Source of the DNA: Streptomyces acidiscabies
Lineage (GTDB): Bacteria > Actinomycetota > Actinomycetes > Streptomycetales > Streptomycetaceae
DNA length: 64,000 nt
Direction of reading: 5' to 3'
Assembly: GCF_020010905.1 (NCBI RefSeq)
Contig: NZ_JAGJBY010000001.1
Coordinates: 2,438,001-2,502,000 of the forward strand
Shown: positions 1-9,542 of the stretch, one piece after another
How the letters are laid out: every line of letters starts with the position of its first letter
Position numbering within the stretch: position 1 is the stretch's first letter
Notes under the pieces: generated by a model
The model's input: the letters and a program-made list of their open reading frames with translations, nothing else
Told to the model about the DNA's origin: nothing
Database searches by the model: none
Position numbers and translations under genes: made by a program

Positions 1-441
1 AGCGTGCCGTTGGTGCGGGAGGCGTTGGGGGAGTTGCTCGCGGGGTACGCCGGGGATCTCGTCGGGGTTTCGTGTATCGCGGAGGGAGCCGATGCGCTGT
101 TCGCCGAGGCCGTGCTCGCTGTCGGCGGACGGCTTGTCGTCGTCATCCCCTCCCAGGACTACCGCGCGAAGAAGGTGAAGGCCGACCACGCGGACCTCTT
201 CGACCGGCTCCTGGAAGCCGCCGACGAAATTGTCGTCATGCCGCACGAGACCGCCGACCGCCACGCGTACGAGGCCGCCAACGCCGTTCTCATCCAGCGG
301 GCCGAGCGGATCGTCGCCGTCTGGGACGGGGCGGCGCCGACCGGGAAGGGTGGCGGTACCGCCGACACCGTTGTGGAGGCGCGTGCGGCTGGAGTGCCGG
401 TGGACGTGGTGTGGCCGCAGGGAGTCGCTCGGCAGGAATGA
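1..441 (+). CDS. SLOG-like nucleotide-binding protein, N-terminus cut by window edge
   Basis: The frame is open from the first base and ends at TGA 439-441, giving about 146 visible codons. The protein has alternating hydrophobic strands and a Rossmann-like pattern: a conserved GAD near the start, a VVVIPSQDYR stretch, an ADEIVVM strand, an ANAVLIQRAERIVAVWDG segment and a GGTADTVVEARAAGVP segment. This order fits the SLOG (LOG/DprA-like) superfamily of putative nucleotide-sensing proteins. A GTG at position 4 is in frame, but SLOG proteins normally carry a first beta strand before this point, so the true start probably lies upstream of the window. The partner and ligand are unknown. Confidence 0.6.
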   Translation, partial: SVPLVREALGELLAGYAGDLVGVSCIAEGADALFAEAVLAVGGRLVVVIPSQDYRAKKVKADHADLFDRLLEAADEIVVMPHETADRHAYEAANAVLIQRAERIVAVWDGAAPTGKGGGTADTVVEARAAGVPVDVVWPQGVARQE

Positions 442-497
442 ACCGGCCTCAGCGGGTACCCGACGTGAAACAGCCCCACAGGCAAGGGAGTTGACTC

Positions 498-794
498 ATG
501 TCGGGGTTTGGGCACGGGGCGCGTAAGTACCCCCGTTCGCGTGGCCGGATGAGGTCAGGGAGCGGGCCGGATCGTGTGACGCTCGGGATCGTGGGGGCGG
601 TGTGTGCGGTCGCCGGGTTCTTCGTGCTCGGGATTGTGCTGGGGCCCGTCGCCATGGTGTGCGGGTGGCTGGCCATGGGGCGGAGGTGGGTGTCCCGGGG
701 TGTCGCCCCGCTCGTCGCGGTGATTCTCGGCGGACTGGACACCCTGCTCGCCGTGTTGTGGTTCGCCGGGGCGTCGGGGAACGGGTGGATGTAG
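498..794 (+). CDS. small membrane protein (DUF4190-like), unknown function
   Basis: A 98-residue protein starting at ATG 498 with a GGGAG ribosome-binding site about seven bases upstream. After a basic 27-residue cytosolic head it has two hydrophobic segments, at about residues 28-55 and 70-93, joined by a short RR-containing turn. Two-helix proteins of this size and layout are common in Streptomyces and are usually annotated as DUF4190 domain membrane proteins. It sits 57 bp after the SLOG-like gene on the same strand. No catalytic residues are evident. Confidence 0.6.
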   Translation: MSGFGHGARKYPRSRGRMRSGSGPDRVTLGIVGAVCAVAGFFVLGIVLGPVAMVCGWLAMGRRWVSRGVAPLVAVILGGLDTLLAVLWFAGASGNGWM

Positions 795-867
795 GGCCCC
801 GCTCCCCGACGGCCGCCCCGCTCCCCGACGGCCGCCCCGTTTTCCGGCGGCCGCCCCGTTCCCCGAC
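795..867. repeat. 19-bp tandem repeat, about four copies
   Basis: Four imperfect copies of a GGCCGCCCCGNTCCCCGAC unit lie head to tail between the stop of the small membrane protein and the stop of aceE. The first copy is shortened. The array occupies the whole convergent intergenic gap. No open frame uses it. Confidence 0.7.
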
Positions 868-879
868 GGGCGGTGAGTT

Positions 880-3612
880 CTACGCGTCGCCCCCCGCAGC
901 GCCGGGATCAGCCGCCGCCACGTCCAGCAGCTGGTACCGCTCGATCGCCTGCTTCAACGCCGACCGCTCCACCTTCCCCTCCTTCGCCAGCTCCGTGAGA
1001 ACCCCCAGCACGATCGACTGCGCGTCGATGTGGAAGAACCGACGGGCCGCACCCCGCGTGTCCGCGAAGCCGAAGCCGTCCGCGCCGAGGGACTGGTAGG
1101 GGCCGGGGACCCAGCGGGCGATCTGGTCGGGGACCGAGCGCATCCAGTCGGAGACGGCGACGAACGGGCCCTCGGCGCCGGAGAGTTTGCGGGTGATGTA
1201 CGGGACGCGCGCGTCCTCCTCGGGGTGCAGGAGGTTGCGGCGTTCCACGTCGATGGCCTCGCGGCGCAGTTCGTTCCAGGACGTGGCCGACCAGACGTCG
1301 GCGCGGACGTTCCACTCCTCGGCGAGGATGCGCTGCGCTTCGAGGGCCCACGGGACGGCGACACCGGAGGCCAGGATCTGGGCCGGCGTCGAGCCTGCCG
1401 TACCGGCGGAGACGCGGTGGATGCCCTTGAGGATGCCGTCGACGTCGACGTCGTCGGGCTCGGCGGGGTGCTGGAGCGGCTCGTTGTAGACGGTGAGGTA
1501 GTAGAAGACGTCCTCGCTGTCGGGCCCGTACATCCGCCGTAGCCCGTCCTGGACGATGTGGGCGATCTCGTACCCGTACGCGGGGTCGTAGGCGACGCAC
1601 CCGGGGTTCGTGGAGGCGAGCAACTGGGAGTGTCCGTCGGCGTGTTGGAGGCCCTCGCCGGTCAGCGTCGTACGCCCGGCGGTCGCGCCGAGGACGAATC
1701 CGCGCGCGAGTTGGTCCGACATCTGCCAGAACTGGTCGCCGGTGCGCTGGAATCCGAACATCGAGTAGAAGACGTACACCGGGATGAGCGGCTCGCCGTG
1801 CGTGGCGTACGCGGAGCCCGCCGCGATCAGGGACGCCGTGCAGCCCGCCTCGGAGATGCCGTCGTGGAGCATCTGCCCGGTCGGCGACTCCTTGTAGGCG
1901 AGCAGGAGTTCACGGTCGACGGACTCGTACTGCTGGCCGAGCGGGTTGTAGATCTTCGCGCTCGGGAAGAAGGAGTCCATGCCGAACGTGCGGTACTCGT
2001 CGGGCGCGATGAGGACGAAGCGGCGGCCCAACTCCTTGTCCCGCATGAGGTCCTTGAGCAGCCGGACGAACGCCATGGTGGTGGCGATGGACTGCTGGCC
2101 GGAGCCCTTCTTCACGCTCGCGTACGCCTTGTCGTCCGGCAGCGCGAGCGGCTTCGCGCGCACGACGCGCGTCGGGACGTACCCGCCCAGCGACTTGCGG
2201 CGGTCGTGCATGTACTGGATCTCCTCCGAGTCCCGCCCCGGGTGGCAGTACGGCGGCAGGCCGGACTCCAACTGCTGGTCGGAGATGGGGAGATGGAGCC
2301 GGTCACGGAAGCCCTTGAGGTCGGCGACCGTCAGTTTCTTCATCTGGTGGGTGGCGTTGCGGCCCTCGAAGTTGGGGCCGAGTGTCCATCCCTTGACGGT
2401 CTTTGCCAGGATCACCGTCGGCTGACCCGTGTGCTCGACGGCGGCCTTGAACGCGGCGTAGATCTTCTTGTGGTCGTGCCCGCCGCGCCCGAGGTGCAGG
2501 ATCTGGTCGTCGGACATGCCCTCGACCATCGCGCGCAGCCGCTGGTCGTCGCCGAAGAAGTGGTCGCGGATGTAGGCGCCGGACTCGGTGGCGTACGTCT
2601 GGTACTGGCCGTCCGGCGTCGTGTTCATCCGGTTGACGAGGATGCCGTCGCGGTCCTGCGCGAGCAGCGGGTCCCAACTGCGGTCCCAGATCAGCTTGAT
2701 GACGTTCCAGCCGGCGCCCCGGAAGACGGACTCCAGCTCCTGGATCACCTTGCCGTTGCCGCGTACGGGTCCGTCGAGGCGCTGGAGGTTGCAGTTGACG
2801 ACGAAGGTCAGGTTGTCGAGGTTCTCGCGGGCGGCGATCGTCAACTGGCCCAGCGACTCCGGCTCGTCCATCTCGCCGTCGCCGAGGAACGCCCAGACGT
2901 GGGACTTCGAGGTGTCGGCGATGTCGCGGGCGTGCATGTACCGGTTCATGCGGGCCTGGTAGATCGCGCCGATCGGGCCGAGGCCCATCGAGACGGTCGG
3001 GAACTCCCAGAAGTCCGGCATCAGGCGCGGGTGCGGGTACGAGGAAAGGCCGTACGGGGCGCGGGACTTCTCCTGGCGGAACGCGTCGAGGTGCTGCTCG
3101 GAGAGGCGGTCGAGGAGGAACGCGCGGGCGTAGATGCCGGGGGAGGCGTGGCCCTGGAAGAAGACCTGGTCGCCGCCGTCGCCCTCGTCCTTGCCGCGGA
3201 AGAAGTGGTTGAAGCCGACGTCGTACAGGGACGCGGAGGACGCGAACGTCGCGATGTGGCCGCCGACGCCGATCCCCGGACGCTGGGCGCGGGAGACCAT
3301 CACCGCGGCGTTCCAGCGGGTCGCGTTGAGGATCCGGCGCTCGATCTCCTCGTTGCCCGGGAAGAACGGCTCGCTCTTGGTGGGGATCGTGTTGACGTAG
3401 TCCGTGCTGCGCATCTCGGGGACGGCGACGCGCTTCTCACGGGCCCGCTCGATGAGCCGCAGCATCAGGTAGCGGGCGCGCTCGCGGCCCCGCTCGTCGA
3501 TGGCGGCGTCGAGGGAGTCGAGCCACTCCCGCGTTTCCTCGGGGTCGAAGTCAGGCACCTGACTCGGAAGGCCGCCAATGATGATCGGATTGCGATCGGA
3601 TCCGGAAGCCAC
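880..3612 (-). CDS. aceE: pyruvate dehydrogenase E1 component, homodimeric type
   Basis: A 910-residue thiamine-diphosphate enzyme that decarboxylates pyruvate and passes the acetyl group to the lipoyl E2 of the cytoplasmic pyruvate dehydrogenase complex. The length is normal for the homodimeric AceE family. It opens with a conserved [20 protein letters not shown] stretch, contains the ThDP site [12 protein letters not shown] followed by [20 protein letters not shown], the E1 hallmark SKSHVWAF, and the C-terminal [11 protein letters not shown] region. The GTG start at 3612 was chosen because an AAGGAA site lies just upstream and known family members begin here; the frame stays open 225 bases further but that extension is unlike the family. 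It is divergent from the DUF3052 and AhpE genes, an arrangement also seen in Mycobacterium. Confidence 0.97.
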   Translation of the reverse strand: MASGSDRNPIIIGGLPSQVPDFDPEETREWLDSLDAAIDERGRERARYLMLRLIERAREKRVAVPEMRSTDYVNTIPTKSEPFFPGNEEIERRILNATRWNAAVMVSRAQRPGIGVGGHIATFASSASLYDVGFNHFFRGKDEGDGGDQVFFQGHASPGIYARAFLLDRLSEQHLDAFRQEKSRAPYGLSSYPHPRLMPDFWEFPTVSMGLGPIGAIYQARMNRYMHARDIADTSKSHVWAFLGDGEMDEPESLGQLTIAARENLDNLTFVVNCNLQRLDGPVRGNGKVIQELESVFRGAGWNVIKLIWDRSWDPLLAQDRDGILVNRMNTTPDGQYQTYATESGAYIRDHFFGDDQRLRAMVEGMSDDQILHLGRGGHDHKKIYAAFKAAVEHTGQPTVILAKTVKGWTLGPNFEGRNATHQMKKLTVADLKGFRDRLHLPISDQQLESGLPPYCHPGRDSEEIQYMHDRRKSLGGYVPTRVVRAKPLALPDDKAYASVKKGSGQQSIATTMAFVRLLKDLMRDKELGRRFVLIAPDEYRTFGMDSFFPSAKIYNPLGQQYESVDRELLLAYKESPTGQMLHDGISEAGCTASLIAAGSAYATHGEPLIPVYVFYSMFGFQRTGDQFWQMSDQLARGFVLGATAGRTTLTGEGLQHADGHSQLLASTNPGCVAYDPAYGYEIAHIVQDGLRRMYGPDSEDVFYYLTVYNEPLQHPAEPDDVDVDGILKGIHRVSAGTAGSTPAQILASGVAVPWALEAQRILAEEWNVRADVWSATSWNELRREAIDVERRNLLHPEEDARVPYITRKLSGAEGPFVAVSDWMRSVPDQIARWVPGPYQSLGADGFGFADTRGAARRFFHIDAQSIVLGVLTELAKEGKVERSALKQAIERYQLLDVAAADPGAAGGDA

Positions 3613-4014
3613 GCTGTTCCTTACCTGTCGGAGGGCCGCCGCGGGGCCGGGGAGCCCTGGGAGCCGCTGGTGGTCTCTGCCTGCTGCCACACCGTTCCCC
3701 ATCGTGTACCTCGGGGAGTCAAACGTCATCTCTACCGTGAGGTAACCCCTGGGGTGTACACCGGGGTAACGGTGCCCTTCTGCGAGTCGGCGATTTCCAA
3801 ACGCGCAAACAGGGCAGAAAGGTGTGGTGTGTGTCACCTTTGCTGTGGAAACCTTGACGGGAGTTGCGGCGACACGGCCCGGATCGTCACCGTTTAGGCG
3901 GTCCGAATCGCCGGGTACTTGCGCGATCCGCCCCGCCCGTGTGGACTACGGCCAACACCACGCGCGTACGCGTGGCCTAGTTGTCATCGAAAGAACATGA
4001 TCAGGAGGCAGACC
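3613..4014. promoter_or_regulatory. divergent intergenic region aceE / DUF3052
   Basis: About 400 bases without a credible gene, which must hold the promoters of aceE (leftward) and of the DUF3052-AhpE pair (rightward). It contains a perfect 10-bp palindrome GGTGTACACC at 3753-3762, flanked on both sides by GGTAAC direct repeats (3741 and 3765), which may be a regulator site. I cannot assign -10/-35 boxes with confidence. Confidence 0.4.
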
Positions 4015-4440
4015 GTGAGCGCGACCGCGGACCACGCGGAGACGAGCCTGGCCGTCAGGTTGGGTTTCCAGCCCGGCCAGGTGGTCCAGGAGATCGGCTA
4101 CGACGAGGACGTAGACCAGGAGCTCCGCGAGGCCATCGAGGAGGCCACCACCACCGAGTTGGTGGACGAGGACTACGACGACGTCGCTGACGCCGTGGTG
4201 GTCTGGTTCCGGGACGACGACGGTGACCTGACGGATGCGCTCGTCGACGCCATCGGGTACCTGGAGGAGGCCGGGACGATCCTGCTCCTCACCCCGAAGA
4301 CCGGGCGTGACGGCTACATCGAGCCCAGCGACATCAACGACGCCGCGCAGACGGCCGGACTGTCGCAGTCCAAGAGCGTCAATGCGGGCAAGGACTGGGT
4401 GGCGACCCGCCTCCTGCCCCCGAAGGGCGCCAAGCGCTGA
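4015..4440 (+). CDS. DUF3052 domain protein
   Basis: A 141-residue acidic protein starting at GTG 4015, with a textbook AGGAGG six bases upstream. It shows the DUF3052 pattern: [19 protein letters not shown] near the N-terminus, an acidic [19 protein letters not shown] centre, a hydrophobic [19 protein letters not shown] strand, and a C-terminal [11 protein letters not shown]. The family is conserved in Actinobacteria beside aceE and an AhpE-type peroxiredoxin, and its function is unknown. The neighbourhood suggests a link to pyruvate oxidation or redox control, but that is inference. Confidence 0.85.
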   Translation: MSATADHAETSLAVRLGFQPGQVVQEIGYDEDVDQELREAIEEATTTELVDEDYDDVADAVVVWFRDDDGDLTDALVDAIGYLEEAGTILLLTPKTGRDGYIEPSDINDAAQTAGLSQSKSVNAGKDWVATRLLPPKGAKR

Positions 4441-4597
4441 GCCCCGCCCACAGCTGACGGAAGCGGGTGCGGACCCCCTCCGGGGATCACCCGGAACTCG
4501 ACCGCACCCGCATCCCGCCGAGCCCTCCCAAAATCCCGCCACCCCCTTCGCCGTACGCTGTGATCCCCCGAACAGCCCAGCGAAGGGAAAGATCCCG

Positions 4598-5056
4598 ATG
4601 GTGATCCAGGTCGGCGAGACGGCTCCGGACTTCGAGCTCAAGGACAACCACGGCGCGACCGTGAAGCTCTCCGACTTCCGGGGCGGCAAGAACGTCGTGC
4701 TGCTCTTCTACCCCTTCGCGTTCACCGGCGTGTGCACCGGCGAACTGTGCGAACTGCGGGACAACCTGCCGACGTTCGAGGACCGCGACACCCAGCTCCT
4801 CGCCGTCTCCAACGACTCCATCCACTCCCTGCGCGTCTTCGCCGAGCAGGAGGGCCTGGAGTACCCCCTGCTCAGCGACTTCTGGCCGCACGGCGAGGTC
4901 TCCCGCGCGTACGGCGTCTTCGCCGAGGACAAGGGCTGCGCGGTACGCGGCACGTTCGTCATCGACAAGACCGGCACCGTCCGCTGGACGATCGTCAACG
5001 CCCTCCCCGACGCCCGGGACCTCGGCGACTATGTCAAGGCTCTCGACACCCTGTGA
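4598..5056 (+). CDS. AhpE-type peroxiredoxin (thiol peroxidase)
   Basis: A 152-residue cytosolic AhpC/TSA-family peroxidase that reduces hydroperoxides. The peroxidatic cysteine is C46 in the motif [13 protein letters not shown], with Thr43 as the usual PxxxTxxC partner; C51 follows five residues later and another Cys lies in [10 protein letters not shown]. The length and the N-terminus ([11 protein letters not shown]) match the AhpE/Prx5-like group. Start ATG 4598 is preceded by AAGGGAAAG. It is 157 bp downstream of the DUF3052 gene on the same strand, preserving the actinobacterial aceE-DUF3052-ahpE order. Confidence 0.9.
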   Translation: MVIQVGETAPDFELKDNHGATVKLSDFRGGKNVVLLFYPFAFTGVCTGELCELRDNLPTFEDRDTQLLAVSNDSIHSLRVFAEQEGLEYPLLSDFWPHGEVSRAYGVFAEDKGCAVRGTFVIDKTGTVRWTIVNALPDARDLGDYVKALDTL

Positions 5057-5171
5057 TTGTTCCGGGCCTGGGCCTGCGGGGTGCGGGAACCCGTCACTAG
5101 GATCGGATCGTTGATCCGGCATATCCGACGTACGACGGGGCTCCCCGCCCCAGGAACCCAATGGAGGACTC

Positions 5172-5747
5172 GTGGGAGTCAGCCTCAGCAAGGGCGGCAA
5201 TGTCTCGCTGACCAAGGAGGCCCCGGGCCTGACCGCGGTCATCGTCGGTCTGGGGTGGGACGTCCGCACCACCACCGGCACCGACTTCGACCTGGACGCC
5301 AGCGCGCTGCTGGTGGACTCGTCCGGCAAGGTCGCCAGCGACGCGAACTTCGTCTTCTTCAACAACCTCAAGAGCCCGGACGGCTCGGTCGAGCACACCG
5401 GCGACAACATCACCGGTGAGGGCGAGGGCGACGACGAGCAGATCAAGGTCAACCTCGCCGGCGTCCCGGCCGACGTCGACAAGATCGTCTTCCCGGTCTC
5501 GATCTACGACGCCGAGAACCGCCAGCAGTCCTTCGGCCAGGTCCGCAACGCGTTCATCCGCGTCGTGAACCAGGCGGGCGAGACCGAGCTCGCCCGCTAC
5601 GACCTCTCCGAGGACGCGTCGACGGAGACCGCGATGGTCTTCGGCGAGCTGTACCGGCACGGCGCGGAGTGGAAGTTCCGCGCCATCGGCCAGGGCTACG
5701 CCTCGGGCCTGCGCGGCATCGCCCAGGACTTCGGCGTCAACGTCTGA
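5172..5747 (+). CDS. terD: TerD-family stress protein (first copy)
   Basis: A 191-residue TerD protein starting at GTG 5172 with a GGAGG site upstream. It contains the hallmark [13 protein letters not shown]-terminus, the acidic calcium-binding block [10 protein letters not shown] and [15 protein letters not shown], a second acidic loop GEGEGDDEQ, and the C-terminal [23 protein letters not shown]. TerD proteins bind calcium and belong to the membrane-associated tellurite/stress complex. It is about 72% identical by eye to the next gene, so the two look like a tandem duplication. They are followed by TerC- and TerA-type genes. Confidence 0.95.
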   Translation: MGVSLSKGGNVSLTKEAPGLTAVIVGLGWDVRTTTGTDFDLDASALLVDSSGKVASDANFVFFNNLKSPDGSVEHTGDNITGEGEGDDEQIKVNLAGVPADVDKIVFPVSIYDAENRQQSFGQVRNAFIRVVNQAGETELARYDLSEDASTETAMVFGELYRHGAEWKFRAIGQGYASGLRGIAQDFGVNV

Positions 5748-5905
5748 CGCCCCCTCCCGCGCGCGGGACGCCGTATCCAGCCCCGTACCCGGCCCGTACG
5801 GGCGTACGAGGCCATACACCGCCGTACGACGCCGTACACGGCGTTTGGGGACGGCGTCCCGCGTGCAGGACAACCGGAGAAGTACCACCAGGGGAGGACA
5901 GCAAC

Positions 5906-6481
5906 ATGGGTGTCACGCTCGCCAAGGGGGGAAACGTCTCCCTGTCCAAGGCCGCTCCGAACCTCACGCAAGTGCTGGTCGGACTCGGCTGGGACGCACG
6001 CTCGACCACCGGCGCACCCTTCGACCTCGACGCCAGCGCGCTGCTGTGCAGCAACGGCCGGGTGCTGGGCGACGAGTGGTTCGTGTTCTACAACCAGCTG
6101 AAGAGCCCGGACGGCTCGGTCGAGCACACCGGCGACAACCTGACCGGTGAGGGCGAGGGCGACGACGAGTCGCTGATCGTCGACCTCCCCAAGGTGCCCG
6201 CCCACTGCGACAAGATCGTCTTCCCGGTCTCGATCCACGAGGCCGACGCACGCGGCCAGACCTTCGGCCAGGTCGCGAACGCGTTCATCCGCGTCGTCAA
6301 CCAGGCCGACGGCCAGGAACTGGCCCGCTACGACCTCTCCGAGGACGCCTCCACGGAGACCGCGATGATCTTCGGTGAGCTGTACCGCTACCAGGGGGAG
6401 TGGAAGTTCCGTGCAGTGGGACAGGGGTACGCGTCGGGTTTGCGGGGCATCGCTCTAGACTTCGGAGTCAACGTTTCGTAA
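5906..6481 (+). CDS. terD: TerD-family stress protein (second copy)
   Basis: A 191-residue paralogue of the preceding TerD, starting at ATG 5906 behind GGGGAGG. It keeps all the family signatures: [43 protein letters not shown] and the [19 protein letters not shown] tail. It ends 48 bp before the TerC-type gene, so the two are probably cotranscribed. The 158-bp gap from the first copy is rich in cgtac words, which are common in this genome, and holds no gene. Confidence 0.95.
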   Translation: MGVTLAKGGNVSLSKAAPNLTQVLVGLGWDARSTTGAPFDLDASALLCSNGRVLGDEWFVFYNQLKSPDGSVEHTGDNLTGEGEGDDESLIVDLPKVPAHCDKIVFPVSIHEADARGQTFGQVANAFIRVVNQADGQELARYDLSEDASTETAMIFGELYRYQGEWKFRAVGQGYASGLRGIALDFGVNVS

Positions 6482-6529
6482 AGCCGAGTACGGCGCGGGG
6501 GAGACCCGTACCTACGGATTGGGTAGCCA

Positions 6530-7681
6530 GTGCTTCTGAAAACCTTTGGATGGTCGTTCGCGGTCACCGCGATCGGCCTGGCCGTGGGTGTCCTCTACGA
6601 CGGGTGGACCGGCCTCGGCATCGTGGCGATCCTCTCCATCCTGGAGATCTCCCTGTCCTTCGACAACGCGGTGGTCAACGCCGGGATCCTGAAGAAGATG
6701 AACGCCTTCTGGCAGCGCATCTTCCTCACGGTCGGCGTGCTCATCGCGGTGTTCGGCATGCGCCTGGTCTTCCCGGTCGTGATCGTCGCCATCAGCGCCA
6801 AGCTGGGCCCGATCGAGGCCGTCGACCTCGCTCTCAACGACAAGACCCGCTACCAGGAGCTGGTGACCGACGCGCACGCGTCGATCGCCGCCTTCGGTGG
6901 CATGTTCCTGCTGATGATCTTCCTCGACTTCATCTTCGAGGAGCGGGACATCCAGTGGCTCGGCTGGATCGAGCGCCCGCTCGCCAAGCTCGGCAAGGTC
7001 GACATGCTGTCGGTCTGCATCGCGCTCGGCGTCCTGCTGACCGCCGCGTTCACGGTCGCCCCCAACGCGCACATCCACGGCGGCGGACACGTCGACAAGA
7101 CCGAGACGGTCCTCCTCTCCGGCATCCTCGGCCTGATCACGTACCTCGTGGTCGGCGGCCTCTCCGGCTACTTCGAGGGCAAGCTCGAAGAAGAGGAGGA
7201 GCGGGAGCACGAGGAGGAGGAAGAGGCCAAGCGCGCGGGCAAGCAGAAGCCGGTCATCCTGCTCGCCGGCCGCGCCGCGTTCTTCATGTTCCTCTACCTC
7301 GAAGTCCTCGACGCGTCGTTCTCCTTCGACGGCGTGATCGGCGCGTTCGCCATCACCAACGACATCGTCCTGATGGCCGTCGGCCTCGGCGTCGGCGCGA
7401 TGTACGTCCGGTCGCTGACCGTCTACCTGGTCCGGCAGGGCACGCTCGACGACTACGTCTACCTGGAGCACGGCGCGCACTACGCGATCGGCGCGCTGGC
7501 CGTCCTGCTCATGGTCACCATCCAGTACCAGATCCACGAGGTCATCACCGGCCTCATCGGTGTCGTCCTGATCGCCTGGTCCTTCTGGTCCTCCGTCCGC
7601 CGCAACCGCGCGCTGGCGGCGGCCGAGGGAAAAGCGGCGGGGTCTGACGACGCGAAGGCGGAGGTCTCCTCCGGCGTCTGA
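6530..7681 (+). CDS. TerC/DUF475-family integral membrane protein
   Basis: A 383-residue polytopic membrane protein with about eight to nine hydrophobic segments. The TerC signature is present twice: EISLSFDNAVVN near residue 40 and the reciprocal VLDASFSFDGVIGAFA near residue 260. These acidic intramembrane motifs form the presumed metal-transport path. A cytosolic linker at about residues 220-240 is extremely Glu-rich (EEEEEREHEEEEE). The GTG start at 6530 has only a weak ribosome-binding site. It follows the second TerD by 48 bp, consistent with the TerC-TerD membrane complex, which is linked to tellurite resistance and Mn2+ export. Confidence 0.88.
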   Translation: MLLKTFGWSFAVTAIGLAVGVLYDGWTGLGIVAILSILEISLSFDNAVVNAGILKKMNAFWQRIFLTVGVLIAVFGMRLVFPVVIVAISAKLGPIEAVDLALNDKTRYQELVTDAHASIAAFGGMFLLMIFLDFIFEERDIQWLGWIERPLAKLGKVDMLSVCIALGVLLTAAFTVAPNAHIHGGGHVDKTETVLLSGILGLITYLVVGGLSGYFEGKLEEEEEREHEEEEEAKRAGKQKPVILLAGRAAFFMFLYLEVLDASFSFDGVIGAFAITNDIVLMAVGLGVGAMYVRSLTVYLVRQGTLDDYVYLEHGAHYAIGALAVLLMVTIQYQIHEVITGLIGVVLIAWSFWSSVRRNRALAAAEGKAAGSDDAKAEVSSGV

Positions 7682-7818
7682 GACCCGGCGTGTGAGACCC
7701 GGAGTGTGTGATCACCTTCCGGATGAGGAAAGCTAGTTGGCGGGGCGGCTGTTCGACACGGCCGCCCCGCCGGGCATTTCACGACGCGGGGTTCTACGAG
7801 AAGGACATGGGGCGGGAG

Positions 7819-8556
7819 ATGGGCTTCTTCGACGGCCTGCTGGGCAGCCGCGCGGCCGACTTCGACTCGGGCAGCGCCGCGAGCAACGCGATCGAGCTGA
7901 GCAAACGGCACCCTCAGGTCTCGCTGACGAAACAGGGCGCGGCCACCGGCAACCTCCGCGTCAACCTGACCTGGCGGATGCGGACGTCCGACTTCGGCGG
8001 GATGCAGCGCGAGAGCCTCCTGCGCCACCCCTTCAAGGCGCTCAAGCCGCCGGAGGTCGTCGGGCACAGCCAGAGCATGGTCAACGTCGACCTGGACCTC
8101 GGCTGCCTGTACGAACTCGCCGACGGCTCCAAGGGCGTCGTACAGCCCCTCGGCGGACTGCTCGGCGACGTCAACGACGCGCCGTACGTCAAGCTCAGCG
8201 GGGACGACCGGTTCGGGTCGGCGTCTGGGGAGACGATGTACGTCAATCTCGACCACCGCGAGAACATCAAGCGGCTGCTGGTGTTCGTCTACATCTACGA
8301 CCAGACGCCGGCGTTCGACCGTACCCACGCGATGGTCACGCTGTACCCGAGCAACGGGCCCCGAATAGAGGTCGGGCTGGACGAACGGCACCCCCAGGCG
8401 CGGTCCTGCGCGGTCGTGATGATCGAGAACGTCAAGGGGGAGCTGATCGTGCGGCGGGAGGTGCGGTTCGTGTACGGGTTCCAGGCGGAGCTGGACCGGC
8501 TGTACGGGTGGGGGTTGCAGTGGGGGCGGGGGTACAAGGCGAAGGCGGAGAAGTGA
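7819..8556 (+). CDS. TerA-like tellurium-resistance family protein
   Basis: A roughly 245-residue protein resembling TerA. It has the N-terminal MGFFDGLLG, LSKRHPQVSLTKQG, a central VDLDLGCLYELADGSKGVVQPLG block related to the TerD fold, and a C-terminal YGFQAELDRLYGWGLQWG. It lies downstream of TerC in the same direction. The start is uncertain: ATG 7819 gives the family-like MGFF beginning, ATG 7807 is in frame four codons earlier behind GAGAAGG, and the frame remains open to 7708. Family members act in the cytoplasmic part of the Ter complex. Confidence 0.8.
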   Translation: MGFFDGLLGSRAADFDSGSAASNAIELSKRHPQVSLTKQGAATGNLRVNLTWRMRTSDFGGMQRESLLRHPFKALKPPEVVGHSQSMVNVDLDLGCLYELADGSKGVVQPLGGLLGDVNDAPYVKLSGDDRFGSASGETMYVNLDHRENIKRLLVFVYIYDQTPAFDRTHAMVTLYPSNGPRIEVGLDERHPQARSCAVVMIENVKGELIVRREVRFVYGFQAELDRLYGWGLQWGRGYKAKAEK

Positions 8557-8578
8557 CCCGCCGTCACCTTGCGAGGAG

Positions 8579-9358
8579 CTACCGGCCGATGAACTGAGGC
8601 CCCTGCGGCGGCATCTTGAACTCCTGCGGGTAGCCGTACGCCGGTGCCGACTGGCCGTACGTCGGGAGGGAGGCCGGGTAGCCGTACGCCGGCTGCTGCG
8701 GGGGCGTCGGCGGCTGTTCCGGGGGGAGCGGCTGGGAGAAGGTCTGGTGGCTCGCGGGGGGCTCCTCTTGAGGTGGGGTCTCCGGGCTCTCGGGGCTCTC
8801 GGGGGTCTCGGGCTCCGAATCGTCCACCGAGATGCCGTAGTTGACGGCGAGGCCCTCCAGCCCGTTCGAGTAGCCCTCGCCGATCGCGCGGAACTTCCAG
8901 CCCTCGCCCCGGCGGTAGAGCTCGCCGCAGATGAGGGCCGTCTCCTCGCCCGTCTCGGGACGGACGTCGAACACGGCGAGCGGGTCGGAGTCGGCGCGGT
9001 TCGCGTCGTACAGCGCGATCTGGAGGGACCGGACGTGGTCGAAGGTGACCCCGTCCGCGGAGGCGACCAGCAGAATCTGGCTGACGACGGACTCGACGCC
9101 GGTCAGGTCGGTCTGGATGGTGTCCGTAAGGACGTCCGCGACCCGCTTCTGGCCGAGCCGCCAGACCTTGCCGGAGGGATGGCGGGGCTGGTTGTAGAAG
9201 ACGAAGTCCTCGTCGGAGCGCACGCGTCCGTCGGAACCCAGGAGAAGAGCGGAGGCGTCGACATTCGGAACGCCCTGCCCGGGGGTCCAGCGCAGCACGG
9301 CGCGCACCGTGGTGGCTTCGAGCGGGACGTTCGACCCCTTCAGCATCGCGTGCGTCAT
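8579..9358 (-). CDS. TerD-family protein with proline-rich C-terminal tail
   Basis: A 259-residue protein starting at ATG 9358. Residues 1-180 are a TerD domain: [34 protein letters not shown], and [23 protein letters not shown]. From about residue 185 it continues into a low-complexity tail rich in Pro, Glu, Ser and Gln, ending with repeated YGYP motifs ([22 protein letters not shown]), a layout suited to multivalent or membrane-proximal contacts. It is on the strand opposite the rest of the Ter genes, convergent with the TerA-like gene and divergent from the CitE-like gene. Confidence 0.9.
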   Translation of the reverse strand: MTHAMLKGSNVPLEATTVRAVLRWTPGQGVPNVDASALLLGSDGRVRSDEDFVFYNQPRHPSGKVWRLGQKRVADVLTDTIQTDLTGVESVVSQILLVASADGVTFDHVRSLQIALYDANRADSDPLAVFDVRPETGEETALICGELYRRGEGWKFRAIGEGYSNGLEGLAVNYGISVDDSEPETPESPESPETPPQEEPPASHQTFSQPLPPEQPPTPPQQPAYGYPASLPTYGQSAPAYGYPQEFKMPPQGPQFIGR

Positions 9359-9542
9359 GGCGTCATCCTGCCCTCTCGCCGCTGAGCAGGACAACCGAGG
9401 CGTGGAGTCCATCCGGAGGTGTCGGGTGGCGTTACCAGAAATTCATTCCCGGCGGGAACTTTTGAACCGATCGGTACGTACTATTACCGGTCACTTGTTT
9501 TCACAGAATCCACCAGGCTTGCCGTCCGTCACGGGGGTAGAC

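Noticed and set aside
1558..3897. 779-codon plus-strand open frame antisense to aceE
   Set aside because: It lies entirely opposite a well-conserved aceE and has an Arg/Val/Ala-rich, motif-free translation, the usual mirror frame in 72% GC DNA.
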